Assembly (NCBI GenBank): GCA_026929865.2
Contig: CM049405.1
Span: 18,107,001-18,171,000, forward strand
Length of the DNA stretch: 64,000 nt
DNA from: Hyperoplus lanceolatus
Lineage: Eukaryota > Chordata > Actinopteri > Uranoscopiformes > Ammodytidae
Reading direction: 5' to 3'
Position 1 is the stretch's first letter. Each line of letters starts with the position of its first letter. A program made the position numbers and the translations under genes. Below the pieces are notes generated by a model. It was not told the origin of the DNA, did no database searches, and saw only the letters and a list, made by a program, of their open reading frames with translations. This document shows positions 1-12,831 of the stretch, piece by piece.

Positions 1-269
1 CTCACTTGCTGCCCACTCAACGGACATTTCCTCCCACTCTCTCTCTACCGTTGGAGCCGCGGCTTCCTAACTCAAGATATTGATGTCAATTCGTGGTATC
101 TACTCAGGTATTTATCGCATATTGATCAGCGCTGACATCCCCCCCCCTGCAAGGATAATTGAATTATATCACATCCCCCACACAGCGAGCAACAGGCATC
201 ATCCAAATTCCAGCTATAACGGCTTCACTTATCAAAATCAACCGTTTCTCAATCCCTCTTCTAGAAGAA

Positions 270-305
<36 letters not shown>

Positions 306-339
306 TCTAACCCTACATTTTACAAGTGTGACATCACAC

Positions 340-485
340 TAGTGAAAACGTAGGGTTAGGATTAACAGGACAGCTGGGCCAAGGGAAAACTGAGGAAAAA
401 CTGAGGGATGAAAAACTTCATTATATTATAATAGCGATTTTCTAATGATAGAACGCCGATTCCGTATGGGTGAAGTATTCCTTTA
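340..485 (-). repeat. Terminal part of a fish repeat, inverted relative of 9080-9215
   Basis: Read on the minus strand it begins AAAGGAATACTTCACCC and continues to the cttggcccagctgtcctgtt block. The same order occurs on the plus strand at 9080-9215. The two copies diverge outward, so they are not the ends of one element. Confidence 0.6.
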
Positions 486-1472
486 AACACATTTATATTG
501 TCTCCCTATCTGGCACAAGTTTGTCCCATACAGATAATCCCGCAGTCGCTGTAAATCTCTTGATGGTTTATCAGGGTGATGGCACTGTCTTTACTTTGCT
601 ACACTTCACTACACTTTATTCACTTGTGTAAAATTGCTGTTATTCTACCATTTATTTAATCTCTTCACCTGTTCTTATCTGTCGCTGCTTCTTTACTTTT
701 TACTTGCATGTTTTTTTCTTCAAAAGGCCTTATTTTCTTAAAATTGGCATTGGCTTCTGTTAATAGTCTAGAGTGCAATCAAAATTAAATACTGATAAAT
801 AATTACAAAACTCTTCATTAAAAAAAGATTTCTACAGTTTTTCACATTAATTATTTTTATCCGTCTGCAGTCTACGTTTATTAAAAGCATTGAGGCATTG
901 AAATCAATATTTCAAGGCTGCTACTCACAATCATTTTCATTATCAATTTATATGCCGATTTTCTTCAATAATTAATCGATTATTTGGGGTACAAAATGTC
1001 AGAAAAATGTAGATCATGTGTTTCCAGAGCCTGAAGTGACGTCCTCCGATTGTTTTGTTTTGTTCCTCAACAAACCAATTGTTTAATTGAAAATGTATAA
1101 AGAAAAGATAAACAGCAAATTTGAGAAGCTAACAGTTTCTGAGCTTGAAGTATGATTTAAACAATGAGCCAATCGAAACGGATGGCAATTAATTTTTCGG
1201 AAAATGTATTCATTGATTCATTAACTTGATTTATCTAAAATATTTAATAATTGCCGATGAATGTGGTGTTTAAGCGGTTTGAAATATGCTGCTTATTGAG
1301 CAGGCTTATCGGTGTTCCTGTACCTCAAGAGGACGTTTTTGCTCGCCTCCTGCTACTAGTCGTGTTTTCACTCTCTGCCGGGAACTTCCCTGGAGACAAG
1401 GGAGAGGGGAAAAGGAAAGAGGTGGTGCGTTCATGTGGAGCTCGCTCGCTCTCCAGAGGGAGCAGTGAGGCA

Positions 1473-1507
<35 letters not shown>

Positions 1508-1591
1508 ATGAGAGACAGACTGTAGAATATAGCATGAGACAGACCGGCAAGCAGGCAGGCAAACAGTTTGAGGGCTTGCGTAATGTTGAGT

Positions 1592-1592
<1 letters not shown>

Positions 1593-1661
<69 letters not shown>
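1593..1661 (+). repeat. (GT)n microsatellite
   Basis: About 69 bases of uninterrupted GT dinucleotides. Apparent open frames across it are repeat artefacts. Confidence 0.98.
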
Positions 1662-1662
<1 letters not shown>

Positions 1663-3316
1663 CGTATTGATACAGGTTAACCCTGCAGAGACCTCTACAC
1701 CTATGGCGAGAGCAGGCTTTCTGGCGGGCAGGCTCAGCCTTGCAGCTACAGTGTGTAATACCTTATGGTTGGCAGATTAAAGGATGAGACCTAAGGAACA
1801 AGCCGCACAACTACACAACGTAGACTATAGAGCAATAGAAGCATCCATGAGGAGCAGCTAACAGCGGACATACACTACACCGCCCCGCCGCAGCATGAGC
1901 CGGTATCTACCTGTCAGTAGCTCTTAGTGCTGAGGAGGTGTGTGAGAGGGAGAAAAAAAACTCCGAAAAATACAGCAGTAGTGTGTGCATGTAGAGAGGA
2001 GTAGGCACACCGGTCAGCTGTACGTTAGAGTGTGTGTTAGATGTATATGTATATTAGAGAGTGTGTGTGTGTGTGTGATTGCGTGTGTGTGATTGGTGTC
2101 CCTGTAGGCTCGCTGTGTGCCTGCCAGTGACAGTGCTGACTGTGTGCTTTGTGACGGGGGGCTCAGAGGAGTCCTCAGTCAGGGGAAGCAGCAGTGTGGT
2201 GGAGGAGCAGGCCAGCATTTTGATGTGCGCATGGAAAGGACACATGACTATGCACGTCCTTTTGAATCAATCATCTCACTCAACTGTTTCTTTCTTTTAA
2301 GTCTTGTTGTGGCTCATGGAAGCGGTTGTCGGACACCCACTCATTTAAATGTAACTAGTGTAATTGTTATTGCAGCTGATTGAAAGATTGGCGTGATAAG
2401 CAGAAATGACTTACTTGCACAGGATTGCACATACAGCGTCCTGTCCATCACGTTAATTAGCCTATAGGCCGATAAGGTTATTTATTCAGTTTGAGGATGT
2501 GTTAGGTAAATGTGTTTTTTTGCGTGGGGGGGGGGGGGTAACCATTTAAAAAGCCCCTCCCCCCTTCTCAAAAATGAATTTGTCTTTTTATGCCTCACTT
2601 GGATGCTTAAGTTTCACTGTGCAGAACGGGTTTGACGCTAGCAGACTGTTCACATTCGTATGTTGAAGGCGGAGAAACTGGGATTTTTTGTTGCAACAAG
2701 TGTCCAGATTTTAATTAAAATACAGTTTTCATTTAAACACAAATGCATTATGCCACAGCGATAACAGCGGAACATTTGCAAAACACTAATTTAATTTACT
2801 CAGTGGGCGTCAGGGGAGAGAATGTGTTTCGTGTCAGCCGGGCACCCAGTGGCATTTTAGCACTGACTGAAAGTTAATTTGCGGCGATTACACATGAGAA
2901 CAGAAAAATGTATTTCCATATCTGCAGCAGTGCACAAATCGCTTTGGAGACATGCGTCTCATTTTATATTGAAAACAGTTATATACGATTTGTTTTTCAT
3001 TCATAATCTCTGTATATCTTTGAGTGTGCAGTGAAAACCACAACACCCTTCACAAATGGTGTAGCCTTTTTGGATACAGTTGATAATGGCTGAGGTCTGT
3101 CTGAATCAGAGTAAACATTGCGCTGCTGTAACCGTCTCTCACACAGATCTCAAACTTGAATGGCTTTCAACGCCTGAGTCATTGAGAATCTATTGAGTCA
3201 TCATTGCCTAACACAGGATATTAAGAAGTTTCCCTGCGTTCCAACATACATCGTCAAGTGAACTTTGCACCTCATACAACAACATGCAGTGTTTCCTTAT
3301 TAACTAGCTGTGTAAG

Positions 3317-4641
3317 CAGGGTTTTTCCTGGCTCAGAATGGGCCTTTGGGGGGTCAGTACGCGACCAACTTTTTTTGGGGTCGCGACAGTAAAGGCAAAC
3401 GGTTTGTGTATTTTAAGAGGGGTGTTGGGTTGGGAGAGGGGAGTTTCTGTCCAGCTCAAGAGCATTTCAGTCAGCCTGTCAATCACTGCGTTACCATGGA
3501 GCTCACTGACGCTTATGAAATCACAATAAACAACCTGTAGATATGAAGTCAAAATACTAATAATGACTAGGCCTACCTGTTTAATACTTTAATTGATCTA
3601 AACCATGGAAGAAGGTAGGGCTGCTCGATTATGAAAAAATCATAATCATGATTATTTTGAGTAATCACATTGTGTTATCACGATTATTAAAGACAGTTAA
3701 TCATTGATTTAAGAACATTATGCATTTATTTTACTTTTAACAAGGTTTTTTTCTAAAAACACCATGACTTTGGACTTTAAACAAAGGCCTAATTGAACTG
3801 AAAACAGGGAGAATAGAAATAGGCTAAATAAGTGAAACATATTTTTAATAATTTAATAAAAATATGTCAAAATAAAAATAACCAGTTGTAAATGGTGTTG
3901 ATAGGGCACGTCTTTTGCTAGCATTGAATGTAAGGGCATGATTTATTTATGTCATGGAGCTGGCTGGATAGGCAGTTGCATTGTAGTGTTGACAGTTGTG
4001 GTGGCAGGAGTTAAGGAGCTTTAAACTTCCTGTGTTTTTATTCATTGATTGCTTGGTCATAGACCACTATGACTCGACTTAAAGTGAATAAACAAATTGG
4101 TCGGGATGTTTAAAGGTGCAGATCAGGTCGTATATCACTTTTCTTTCTCTCTCTGTCTCTCGGTCGCGTATGTCATGTTACTCGCGTGTCCGCGCGTGAC
4201 AAATCTTGCAATTTTTTTTAGTTTGTTGCGAGTCTGAACAATTAGTTTTACCTTTATTCTCGTCATCTAGAAGTTTTTCAAAACACCCGGCAATGCGCAA
4301 CATCTCCCTTGTACTCTCTGGACTAGCCGTTAGCGAAACTATCAGGTGAGTGAGGGAGGGGCCGAGCGGAGCTCACGCCTGAAAGGGTTTGCTGGCGAGC
4401 TGAACAATGATAGTTTAATAACGATAATCCCCGACCTGATTTCTTTTTTTACAACTGAGATTGCAAGTAATATGGCTGGAATGGCGCGGAAATGGAAACA
4501 CATTTGGAGCCGTTTTAAGTAGATTTTTATTTATTTATCTATATAAAAAAAAAACCACTTTGGCGCTGAGGATTTTCCTTTGGGGGGCGCTAAAATTCCT
4601 TTGGCGGGCGCCAAAATTTTTTGAATGCAGGAAAAACCCTG
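3317..4641. mobile_element. hAT-like nonautonomous element
   Basis: Terminal inverted repeats are CAGGGTTTTTCCTG at both ends, with the right end read on the minus strand. Flanks share only gtaag rather than a clean 8-bp duplication, so the TSD is decayed or the boundaries are slightly off. The interior at about 3618 resembles the common fish gctgctcgattatg repeat. No transposase reading frame is seen. Confidence 0.65.
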
Positions 4642-4960
4642 GTAAGTGTTGACAGCGAGGAGCAAGACTGGAAGGCTGTGGCTTTCATTAGAGGTTGCTT
4701 GCCTGGGGTGTCTCTACCTGCCTGCCTTTTGGCCTGTGCCCTCCATGTTTCTGTGCCCCAGCCAAAAGTAATGCTCAAAGAGAAAACAGACAGCCAGGTA
4801 AGCCTGATGAATTCTGATTAGTTCTCCCCTGCCGTGGGCTGGGTAGAGAAAAACAGAAGGAGGCAACCTAAGCGCTACTGTCTCACTCTGAGATGAGATG
4901 GTTATTGCAGCAAAGTGTGTTCACTCTCAAGTATATGTGTCAGAAATACGTGGTTAGGAG

Positions 4961-6801
4961 CAGTGTTGGGAACGTTACTTTGAAAAAGTAATTAGTTATA
5001 GTTACTCACTACTTGTTCCAAAAAGTAACTGAGTTAGTAACTGAATTACTTTATAATAGAAGTAACTAGTTATCAGGGAAAGTAACTAGCCTATTTGCGT
5101 TAGCCTACTGAAAAAAAAGAAAAAAAAAATTCTGAGCAGTTTTCACAAGTCAGTTGAAATGAGTAGAAGAGACAGGTAGGCCTACTTGTAGGCTACATAA
5201 CCTTCAATATGTATTGCACATCAACAGACAGCAAGAGGTTTATCCTGCACTTCAAGTATTTTGTTCTCAACAAAAGTAGGCTAGTAGAGGAAACTGCTGA
5301 ATGTACCGTGCTGATCTGCTATCACTGGATTCACTCCAGGGGTGTCGGCTAAAACACCACTTAAGGCCAAAAACGTCAGACTATGAAGCATGAGACGATG
5401 AGAGGAGGAGTATGGATTTATCCTATGTTTATTTCCTTCTTTAACATGCACAGCAGCATACAGATCCCAGGAAAAGAACAATAGCAATATTCTCGTGATG
5501 ACACGCTAAACAGCTGTTGCAACCGGCGAATCGCGGCCGTTTAATAACGTGCATAAATTATAATTTATAGAGATCGGGAAACTCCATGCACTTACTCACA
5601 AGGGCGATGCAAACAAACTCAGGGAAAGCACGTTTCAACCGAGGATTGATAGGTGGTTACTGCGGCAATGTGCACGCTCACACAGCAGAGAGAGAAAGAA
5701 AAAGAAACTTCACTGAACAGGCGCTCCGGCTGAATGACGTGACGGCGCTAACTGACAGTTATAATGTCATCCACACTGAATAAAACACAACTTAAAACAC
5801 ACCGGTCTCCTCACTAGCAGTTTGTGTAGTATGGAGCAGGGGTGGATTACTGCACGGGCACACTGGGCACAGGCCCAGGGGCCCAAGGGCTCAGGGGGGC
5901 CCTTAGCCAGAGATACTGATAGTAACTTTTTATGTTGCATAGTCAAAGAGCTCAGTCACTGATGTCAATAACTGGGTCCAAAAAGGAATAGCCTAAATAT
6001 AAGGATACTCATTAAAATGTAACAAGATAGAAATCATCATGGGCCCCTCAACTAGTAGGGGAGAAATACAAAAGCAGGTTAAAAACAACAGCATTAGTAG
6101 CTCTGTCTAAGGGGCTTCATGAGGGGCCTTGAAGCACATACAGAAATAAGCTTTCTATGTGTGAATTCTAAATGTTTCATAAAAAGTAGCTATCCACCCT
6201 GAATCTGTTGAAATGGGCCCCTCCATCATAGAACATGGGTCTGCAGACCCATCTACTGTACTGTTTTCACAGTTGCAGAGTAAAGAAGAGTGCTGCTTGT
6301 TTAAGAAAAATCTGTAAAATAATGTAGCCTCTAAAATTTCCTCTCAAAGTGCACCAGATTGATGCATTTTACTTTAAAAAGGTAAAAAAAAAATCCGGGG
6401 GGGCATGCCCCCGGACCACCCAACAAGGTACAGGGTCCCTCCAACAGTATCCCAAAATCCTGTGGGAAACACTGACTTCCTTAATATGTTTTTGCCATTA
6501 ATTGTTTGTATCTGTGTGGAAAAGTCAGTGTATCGGACTGGATAAGGGACGAGTGGGGGGCCCTTTAAGAGTCTGTGCCCAGGGGCCCATTATCTCATAA
6601 TCCGTCTATGGTATGGAGCCAGGGGTGCGTTCGGATTACACAGTTTATTCAATCAATTCATAGTAACGCACCGCATTTAACGTTCAGTAACGATAACGGC
6701 GTTGTAATGACGGAAAAAGTAATTAGTTAGATTACCCCGTTACTGAAAAAAGAACGGCGTTACCTAACTTTTTCTTTTAAACGGCGTTATTCCCAACACT
6801 G
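4961..6801. mobile_element. hAT-family element (CAGTGTTGGGAAC termini), host of a nested element
   Basis: It starts CAGTGTTGGGAACGTTACTT and ends with the inverted counterpart (cccaacactg). An exact 8-bp TSD GTTAGGAG lies at 4953-4960 and 6802-6809. Terminal sequence is the aagtaattagtta-type repeat common in fish. Without the nested insertion at 5837-6610 it is about 1.06 kb. It is nonautonomous. Confidence 0.93.
5837..6610. mobile_element. hAT-like element nested in 4961-6801
   Basis: It starts CAGGGGTGGATTA and ends TAATCCGTCTATG, an imperfect inverted pair. An exact 8-bp TSD GTATGGAG lies at 5829-5836 and 6611-6618. The interior has repeated gggccc blocks. It shares a 'gtgcaccagat..gatgcattttactttaaa' stretch with the element at 38285-39156. 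Confidence 0.92.
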
Positions 6802-6940
6802 GTTAGGAGGCAATGAAGAAGAGCAGATGCAATGCTCTGTTTTCCTTTAGGGGATGGATGTTAAACTGAATGTGAAGGAACCTGACACAAGTAACAATAA
6901 TTTTTACTTTGGGAATGTTATATGTTGTAAAATGGTTATA

Positions 6941-8183
6941 GGGGAGAACGGGGTAATCTGAGCCACTTTTTACATTTGCTCCCCTCTAAGCGAGCTAAAA
7001 TGATTTATCACTCAAATTTACACATTTCCCATTAATTCAGGATGTTTTCTAGAAATGGGCATTAGCAGAAAGACAAAGGGCAGGGAAAATGTGATTGTTT
7101 TAAAAGAAGTTGTCATGTGGCTCACTTTACCCTAGCTGTGGGGTAAACTGATCCACTTACTTTTTCCACTCTGAAACTACCATAACAACACATAATGTAA
7201 CAGTAAGAATCCTGAAAGCTAGCCACACATTCCAGAACTAATGTCGGACTAGTAAAAGAATGATGGGGTTTGGTCAATTAAGCAAAGCAAATTTTCTAAA
7301 CACTTGAAAGTAACTCTGAACAAAATCAAATACAACATATTATAATTCAAAAGGTTTTAATGAGATTTAAATGAAAGATAGAACCAGCTTAGAACACAGT
7401 CTGGGGGTCAGAACACAGGACCCTTAGAGCCAGCTATGGTCTGGGGGTCAAAGCATAGGAAAATCAGAACCAGCGAGAACAGCCTGGGACTCAGAACACA
7501 GGAGAAGACCCAACTGGATTATAACATCAGCATCAGTCATACTCTACAACTAGGCCTACTCTACATTTCAGCCCTGAAGGTTACAGGGAAAGATGAGAAG
7601 GTGCTCTTTCCATGTGGTTGCCCCAGGTCGTCTTCCTGGTGTATTTCCTTTGCATGATGGCTTTTCTACAAAGTGTATGACATTAAAATAAAACATATGT
7701 CATGTAATATTACATTAAAATATGTTTAAGACTAAACTTAACTTGTGCCTCATGGTGGGGGAAAGTGAGACAGTGGCTCACTTTCCCCCACAGCATTTGG
7801 CTCACTTTCCCCCACCACCACAATTTGAGAAAAAACTACCTCTCTTAGCATTTCAGGATAATCTTCAGTTATCAGCATCACATGGTTTCATATGTTGGTA
7901 GTTCATCAACACGTATGATAGAAGTTTTTCTACGTGAATACATTTGCTTTGGCACAACAGTTGATTAAGTTGACAGCAAGAACATTTACTTGTACATGCA
8001 AAATACCTATTTTGGTGAAAAAAACATTCTTACCACAGCACCATGAGGTCCTCTCTTTCAGAGCCATGGGGAAATGAGAGGGGTTTGAAAACATATATCT
8101 CACTTGACCAAAAATGTTTTCCGTTGCCTAGATACAGGGGGTGGCTCAGATTACCCGATGCCTCAGATTCCCCCGTTCTCCCC
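6941..8183. mobile_element. GGGGAGA-terminus DNA transposon, copy 1
   Basis: Termini are GGGGAGAACGGGGTAAT and its inverted counterpart ending ttctcccc, flanked by TA on both sides. It contains repeated 'gctcacttt-cccc' tracts. It is related by its ends to 30185-31452 and 38144-40018. No transposase was seen. The TA flank suggests a TA-target superfamily, which is not settled. Confidence 0.75.
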
Positions 8184-8481
8184 TATATTCTTTTAGGTGA
8201 TTTTAATTTCATTTTTCTCAGATAGCTGTATACTGTATAAGGACAACAAAGCAATTTATCTTTATACTCACAAACACTTTCTGTGTTGTGATAGCCATTG
8301 TTCTTGTTATGCAATGATTATACCCAGGGGGCAAAGTGATTATATGGACATGGAGCGTTGTAAAAGGTTGTTCACCAAAAATGACATCTAGGACCTTCCA
8401 TGATCACAACCTGGGTGGACAAGCTTGTCAACAAGCTGCTGGAAAGCTACAGCGGGCCGACATAGCAAATCAGAACCACTG

Positions 8482-9078
8482 TTTAAGTGAATGGGGGTGA
8501 ATGGGGTGGGCTAATGGGGAATTTTTTGAACTTATAGATATCATTATGAAACTTTGCCAGTTGATTACTGACATTAAAACAAAAACTTTTTGTATTACAG
8601 TATTTTCCAAAAAGTTTGAATAAATATGACCCATAGAAAATACATTTTTTACACAGTTACATTTCATGTGCCATGGACCAAAAGTCTCCTTTTGGAGTCT
8701 CCAGCTAGTATTTTAGGAAACGGCTAGACATTCCCTTGGAAAAAACTGTGTAAAAAATTCATTTTCTATGGGTTATTGATCAAATTTGAACTGTGATTAG
8801 GAAAAGCTTCAGGCAGTTGGACACTTGTTTTGTTTTCAAAATTTAAAAACAAATTGACTCTGCTTTTGTCCAACATCTAGATGTTGGGGCTTTGCAGATA
8901 TGCAAATGTAGGCATCATTAGTAAGATATTGATGATTTTTCATATTTATTCAAACTTTTTGGAAAATACTGTAATACAAAAAGTTGTTTTTTTAATGTCA
9001 GTAATCAACTTGCAAAGTTTCATAATGATATCTATAGGTTTAAAAGATTCCCTATTAGTCCACCCCCATTCGCTTAAA
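8482..9078. mobile_element. Foldback MITE with two levels of inverted repeats
   Basis: The outer arms (8482 onward and about 8930-9078) pair through the gaatgggggtg end and the long tttttggaaaatactgtaatacaaaaag block. An inner pair, 8628-8665 against 8742-8779, also matches (ccatagaaaat..acacagtt). The whole region could fold into a long hairpin. The superfamily is unknown. Confidence 0.7.
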
Positions 9079-9079
9079 G

Positions 9080-10062
9080 AAATAATTCACCCAAACGGAA
9101 CCAGCGCTCTATCATTATAAAATAACTATTACAATATCATGAATAAGGTTTTTCTTCCCTCAGTCTTCCCTTAGTCTTCCCTTGGCCCAGCTGTCCTGTT
9201 AATCCTAACCCTTACTGTGATGTCACAGTAAGGAAACTATAAGGTTAGACCCTGTTTCCACCTGGCATTAACATCTGACTTTTTGAATCTGGTTACAAGT
9301 GGCCAGCTCTCAGTCCGTGTGTTCCCACTTGTATTTTCAAATGTGACTTCTCTGTCTACTTGTGATCGGATTCCATTTAACCGCGCTGTATTTAAATCAA
9401 CACGTACATAATTTCCGTTTGCATTGGTGTTTTTAACCGGTGGGGTTCAAATAAGTAAACATACAGGGCTGTACAGTGCCACAGTTTTAATCGCATTTGC
9501 TATTAAAATGCATTACGTGGGATCTTCTATCACAGCTCATGCGATATATCTGAAGGAAATGTCAAGACGTTGCGAGTATGCTGTATATGTAACACGCCTC
9601 CATATACAGCACATGCTAACACGTGTGCGGAGGGGTAGGCACTACTTCAGGGAGTGTTTTCCTTTTCTGGAGGACAAACAATCCTTTATGAAAGGACAAA
9701 TAGCAACACATCTTTGTTCGCTGAAGGACGATAAGAATGCATGGACACTTCTCTCATACAAATCCCTTTATCTCTGATCCACAACAATTGGATGGGCCTG
9801 ATAGAGAAGTGCTTGTGGGGGCACTACACAGAAATGGCTTGATCTCTGTCTTAATCCAGCATACAGAGAGCAGGGCACAGTGGGAGTGCTGCTGCCACAG
9901 TTAGAAAAGAAGGAACAGGGGGACATCTTTCTCACAGAAGAAGGGTCTCCTGAATATTGTGTTGACTTGTTGCTTCCGCGCTGAGATTTCAGGGCGTTTA
10001 GGCGCTTAAGAGCTTACGGGTCAAAGCTTGAAATTGGGTTAATTCAGCTTAGACCAGTCTGC
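9080..10062. other. Repeat-rich stretch with an unrecognised 117-codon open frame
   Basis: Positions 9080-9215 are the inverted relative of 340-485. From about 9248 a 'ccctgtttccacctggcatt' block resembles a transposon end. An ATG-initiated frame at 9424-9777 (+) encodes 117 residues with no motif I recognise. It may be a transposon relic or chance. Confidence 0.4.
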
Positions 10063-11569
10063 GGTTGGCGCAGGGGAGGATCTAGAAAATATTACATGGG
10101 GTGGAGAAGGGGGGGCAAGAGATCTTGGCAGGGGGGCATGGGAGGACGGTAGCGGGAATCCCCATATATAATATATTGATCATCATTTCTGATAAAATAA
10201 GACATTTGTAGCCTATATCTTAAAGCGGCTACGAGTAACATTTAAATATCTTTTAAACAGCCTCATGTTTCCTCTGATAATCATAAATTACCTTTAACAG
10301 CAAACGAGACCATCAGTGCAAAGAAAGACATTTTTAAATAGTTTTTATTACTGCTTTTGGTCTGGTCGCACACCCAGTCCGATTTTCGGTTCCTTGTGCA
10401 AGCTCTATGGTCACATATCCGTATTGGTCGCAGATTTCAGTGTGGCGCAGCAACGTGAATTGAGAAGCCTATCCCTCCAGGTGAGGGAAGGGGAGCGGGA
10501 GCCTTGTTTGATACAGTTATTTGTTGTCATAATGACTGATAACGGGGCTGAACCATCAAAGAAAATAAAGAAAATGCAATGAAGAAAAGCTAAAAGGGAG
10601 AGTGATATAGGCTACGGGGGGGATGAGGGCGTTGCCAAGCAACGTGCATACAATTTCACGAGAGCGAAACTAGACTGCAGTGTTTACTCCTAAATGAATG
10701 AGCGGTTGGTACTATCACAAAGTTTGCTTTGCTTCACCATCATCAGATAACCATTATCTGAAATAGTCATTATTAACATCAACAACACAAACACATTACC
10801 TCATCGTGATCCATACTAACTGCCGTCTATCGTTCATTCACTTTCTGTGAGGAGTCGGACAAATAATCTTTCAGCTCCGTGAGAGAGAGTAGTTAGCAAT
10901 CAGCATTGCAATCAGGTGCGTGTGGCAGTGACTGGCATTAGTTCATGCAGTGTCAAAACCACTCTCACGGAGCCGAAAAGAGTCCTCACACTTTCAACAC
11001 ACGGACATGCACTATATTGCTCCCTTCTCAGTTCACACTCACGCGCCTGGCACGCGCTAGTAAACAGCTTTGCGACAGCGGGCGTCGTAAAAATACTACC
11101 GCTTTTGTCCAAAGGGGACGCCAACGTGCCATGTTACTCGTCGTGGCTTTAAGCCTACATATCTTACTCTATACAACACATTGCTACAACAGAAAACAGG
11201 CAGTCATTGAAACATGTTATTTTGAGTGACATGACATATCATTCTAGTCTAGTGGAATTTATATGGAAGGAGAATAACAATACAGTATAGGCTGGGACTG
11301 CAGTAAGACCCTCTGCCTACCTTTCATCTGCTTGCTGATCACTACCTGCCTCTGTCCCTCTGTCTGAATATAAAACCTCCTCTTCATCCCTCACATTTAT
11401 TTCTTCTTTTCCCTCTTTTCCTCCACTTATTTATTTATGTCTTTAACATGTGATAGCCTAATGTAACCTGGTTTAATTTGTGCAGCTCGTTTGCTGTGAT
11501 ATGTGAGAGTTTTTAGTAGGCTATGTTTGGCTATTCAAAGGTTTACGGTTAATTGACACTGAAGCTTAA

Positions 11570-11758
11570 CTTGTATGTTCATGTAAACATTTGTTTGTAC
11601 CTTGACATGTTTCGACTACTTCCTGCAGTCTTTAACATCAGCTGACACAACGTGCGTCATAGCAACAGCTGACGCTTCTGAAGAAGACTGCAGGAAGTAG
11701 TCGAAACATGTCAAGGTACAAACAAATGAATACTAGTCTGTTTACATGAACATACAAG
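11570..11758. mobile_element. TTAA-flanked MITE hairpin
   Basis: A 189-bp near-palindrome: one arm starts CTTGTATGTTCATGTAAAC and the other ends with its inverse. A second internal pair is built on gactgcaggaagtagtcg and acatgtcaaggtac. It is flanked by TTAA at 11566-11569 and 11759-11762, the target signature of piggyBac-like elements. Confidence 0.8.
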
Positions 11759-11800
11759 TTAATTTACCAAGTTAGACTAAATGAACCTTTTTGACACTAA

Positions 11801-12828
11801 GGGTGTATTCACACATGCCGTGTTTAGTTCGGCTGAAACGAACTCAGATGCACTTCTGCCTTCAATGCGCATCTTTCAGGCAGGTGTGAATACAGCAATC
11901 ACACTCGGGGGCGGACCAAACAAATGCTCCGAGACCCAGCTGAAGAGGTAGTCTCGGTGCGTTTCCAAACGCACTCTGCTGCAGTTCGTTTGTGGTGTGA
12001 ATTTGTCCGGACTCAATCCGACCCAAATGCAGGAGGAACTATGCCTTTTCTTTCTTTTCTTTTTAAATAAATAGCCGTCAGCTTCACATTATGGGAAAGT
12101 GTTGTTGTCGCCATTGTTAGGACGACAAGTTGTGGTTTGACCGGGAGACCAGAACAATATATTACATTTGATCGAGAGGACGCATAAACATGCTGAATGT
12201 GTTCAGCGATCAGATGAAGGAGAGGGGAGCGTCTCTTGCACAGTGCCAACAGGTTCACGCTGCGCAAGAAATGTGTGTTTTTATTTTGCTTCCCATGTAC
12301 GGGACCGTCAATACTATCCCCGTGTCAGTTTGGAGCTGAACTGCGCCGACCCAGCTGATACACAGCTTAATCAGCTGAGTGTCAGCTTGAGCCTATTCTT
12401 CTCGCGTGACGCGCGTCCAGCACCAAAACTACAGTAAAAATTATCTTTCCCATTGTAGGCTACACGCCACATAACGTTGCATTGACATAGGGCTACATAT
12501 TATAACCATATGAAACAACAATAATCCGATGTTTTTCCTCTTTATTTATAGGTTAGATGTTGGCCATTTTATTATTTTTAACCCCATATTATATCAATGA
12601 TATATATTTCGTAGTTTTAACTTCGTGCTTCCTGTTTCTCTCCACCCCCAGAATGTTTGTCCAATGAATGAATAACCTCAGATCACGTGATGTTTTGCTT
12701 CGTAATGCTGGTTCACTTGCAAAAGGGGCAATATGAAAGTGGACCACACCAAACAAAAAAAATCAAAACTCTATTTGGTCTGGACCAAAGCAAGTGAACT
12801 AGCGGACTTTCCCAGTGTGAATACACCC
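11801..12828. mobile_element. PIF/Harbinger-like nonautonomous element, copy 1
   Basis: Termini GGGTGTATTCACAC and the inverse, with a 3-bp TAA duplication on each side (11798-11800 and 12829-12831). The length is 1028 bp. It is closely similar along its length to 52640-53631. The trinucleotide TAA target is the PIF/Harbinger signature. No transposase is present. Confidence 0.88.
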
Positions 12829-12831
12829 TAA

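Larger units (their letters stand above)
1..3316. other. Intronic sequence, mainly microsatellites and old repeats
   Basis: No coding exon is recognisable. It holds a CA repeat (273-302), GA repeat (1475-1504), GT repeat (1593-1661) and a poly-G run (2526-2538). Positions 340-485 are an inverted relative of 9080-9215. Positions 955-1200 resemble a common fish repeat with the aattaatcgattattt and tttccagagcctgaagtgacgtc-type core. Confidence 0.6.

Noticed and set aside
340-9215. Large element bounded by the inverted copies at 340-485 and 9080-9215
   Set aside because: The copies point outward with their terminal ends toward each other, so they are independent insertions.
10063-10200. Lone hAT-like end CAGGGGAGGATCTAG
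   Set aside because: No second terminus or target duplication was found downstream, so it cannot be delimited.
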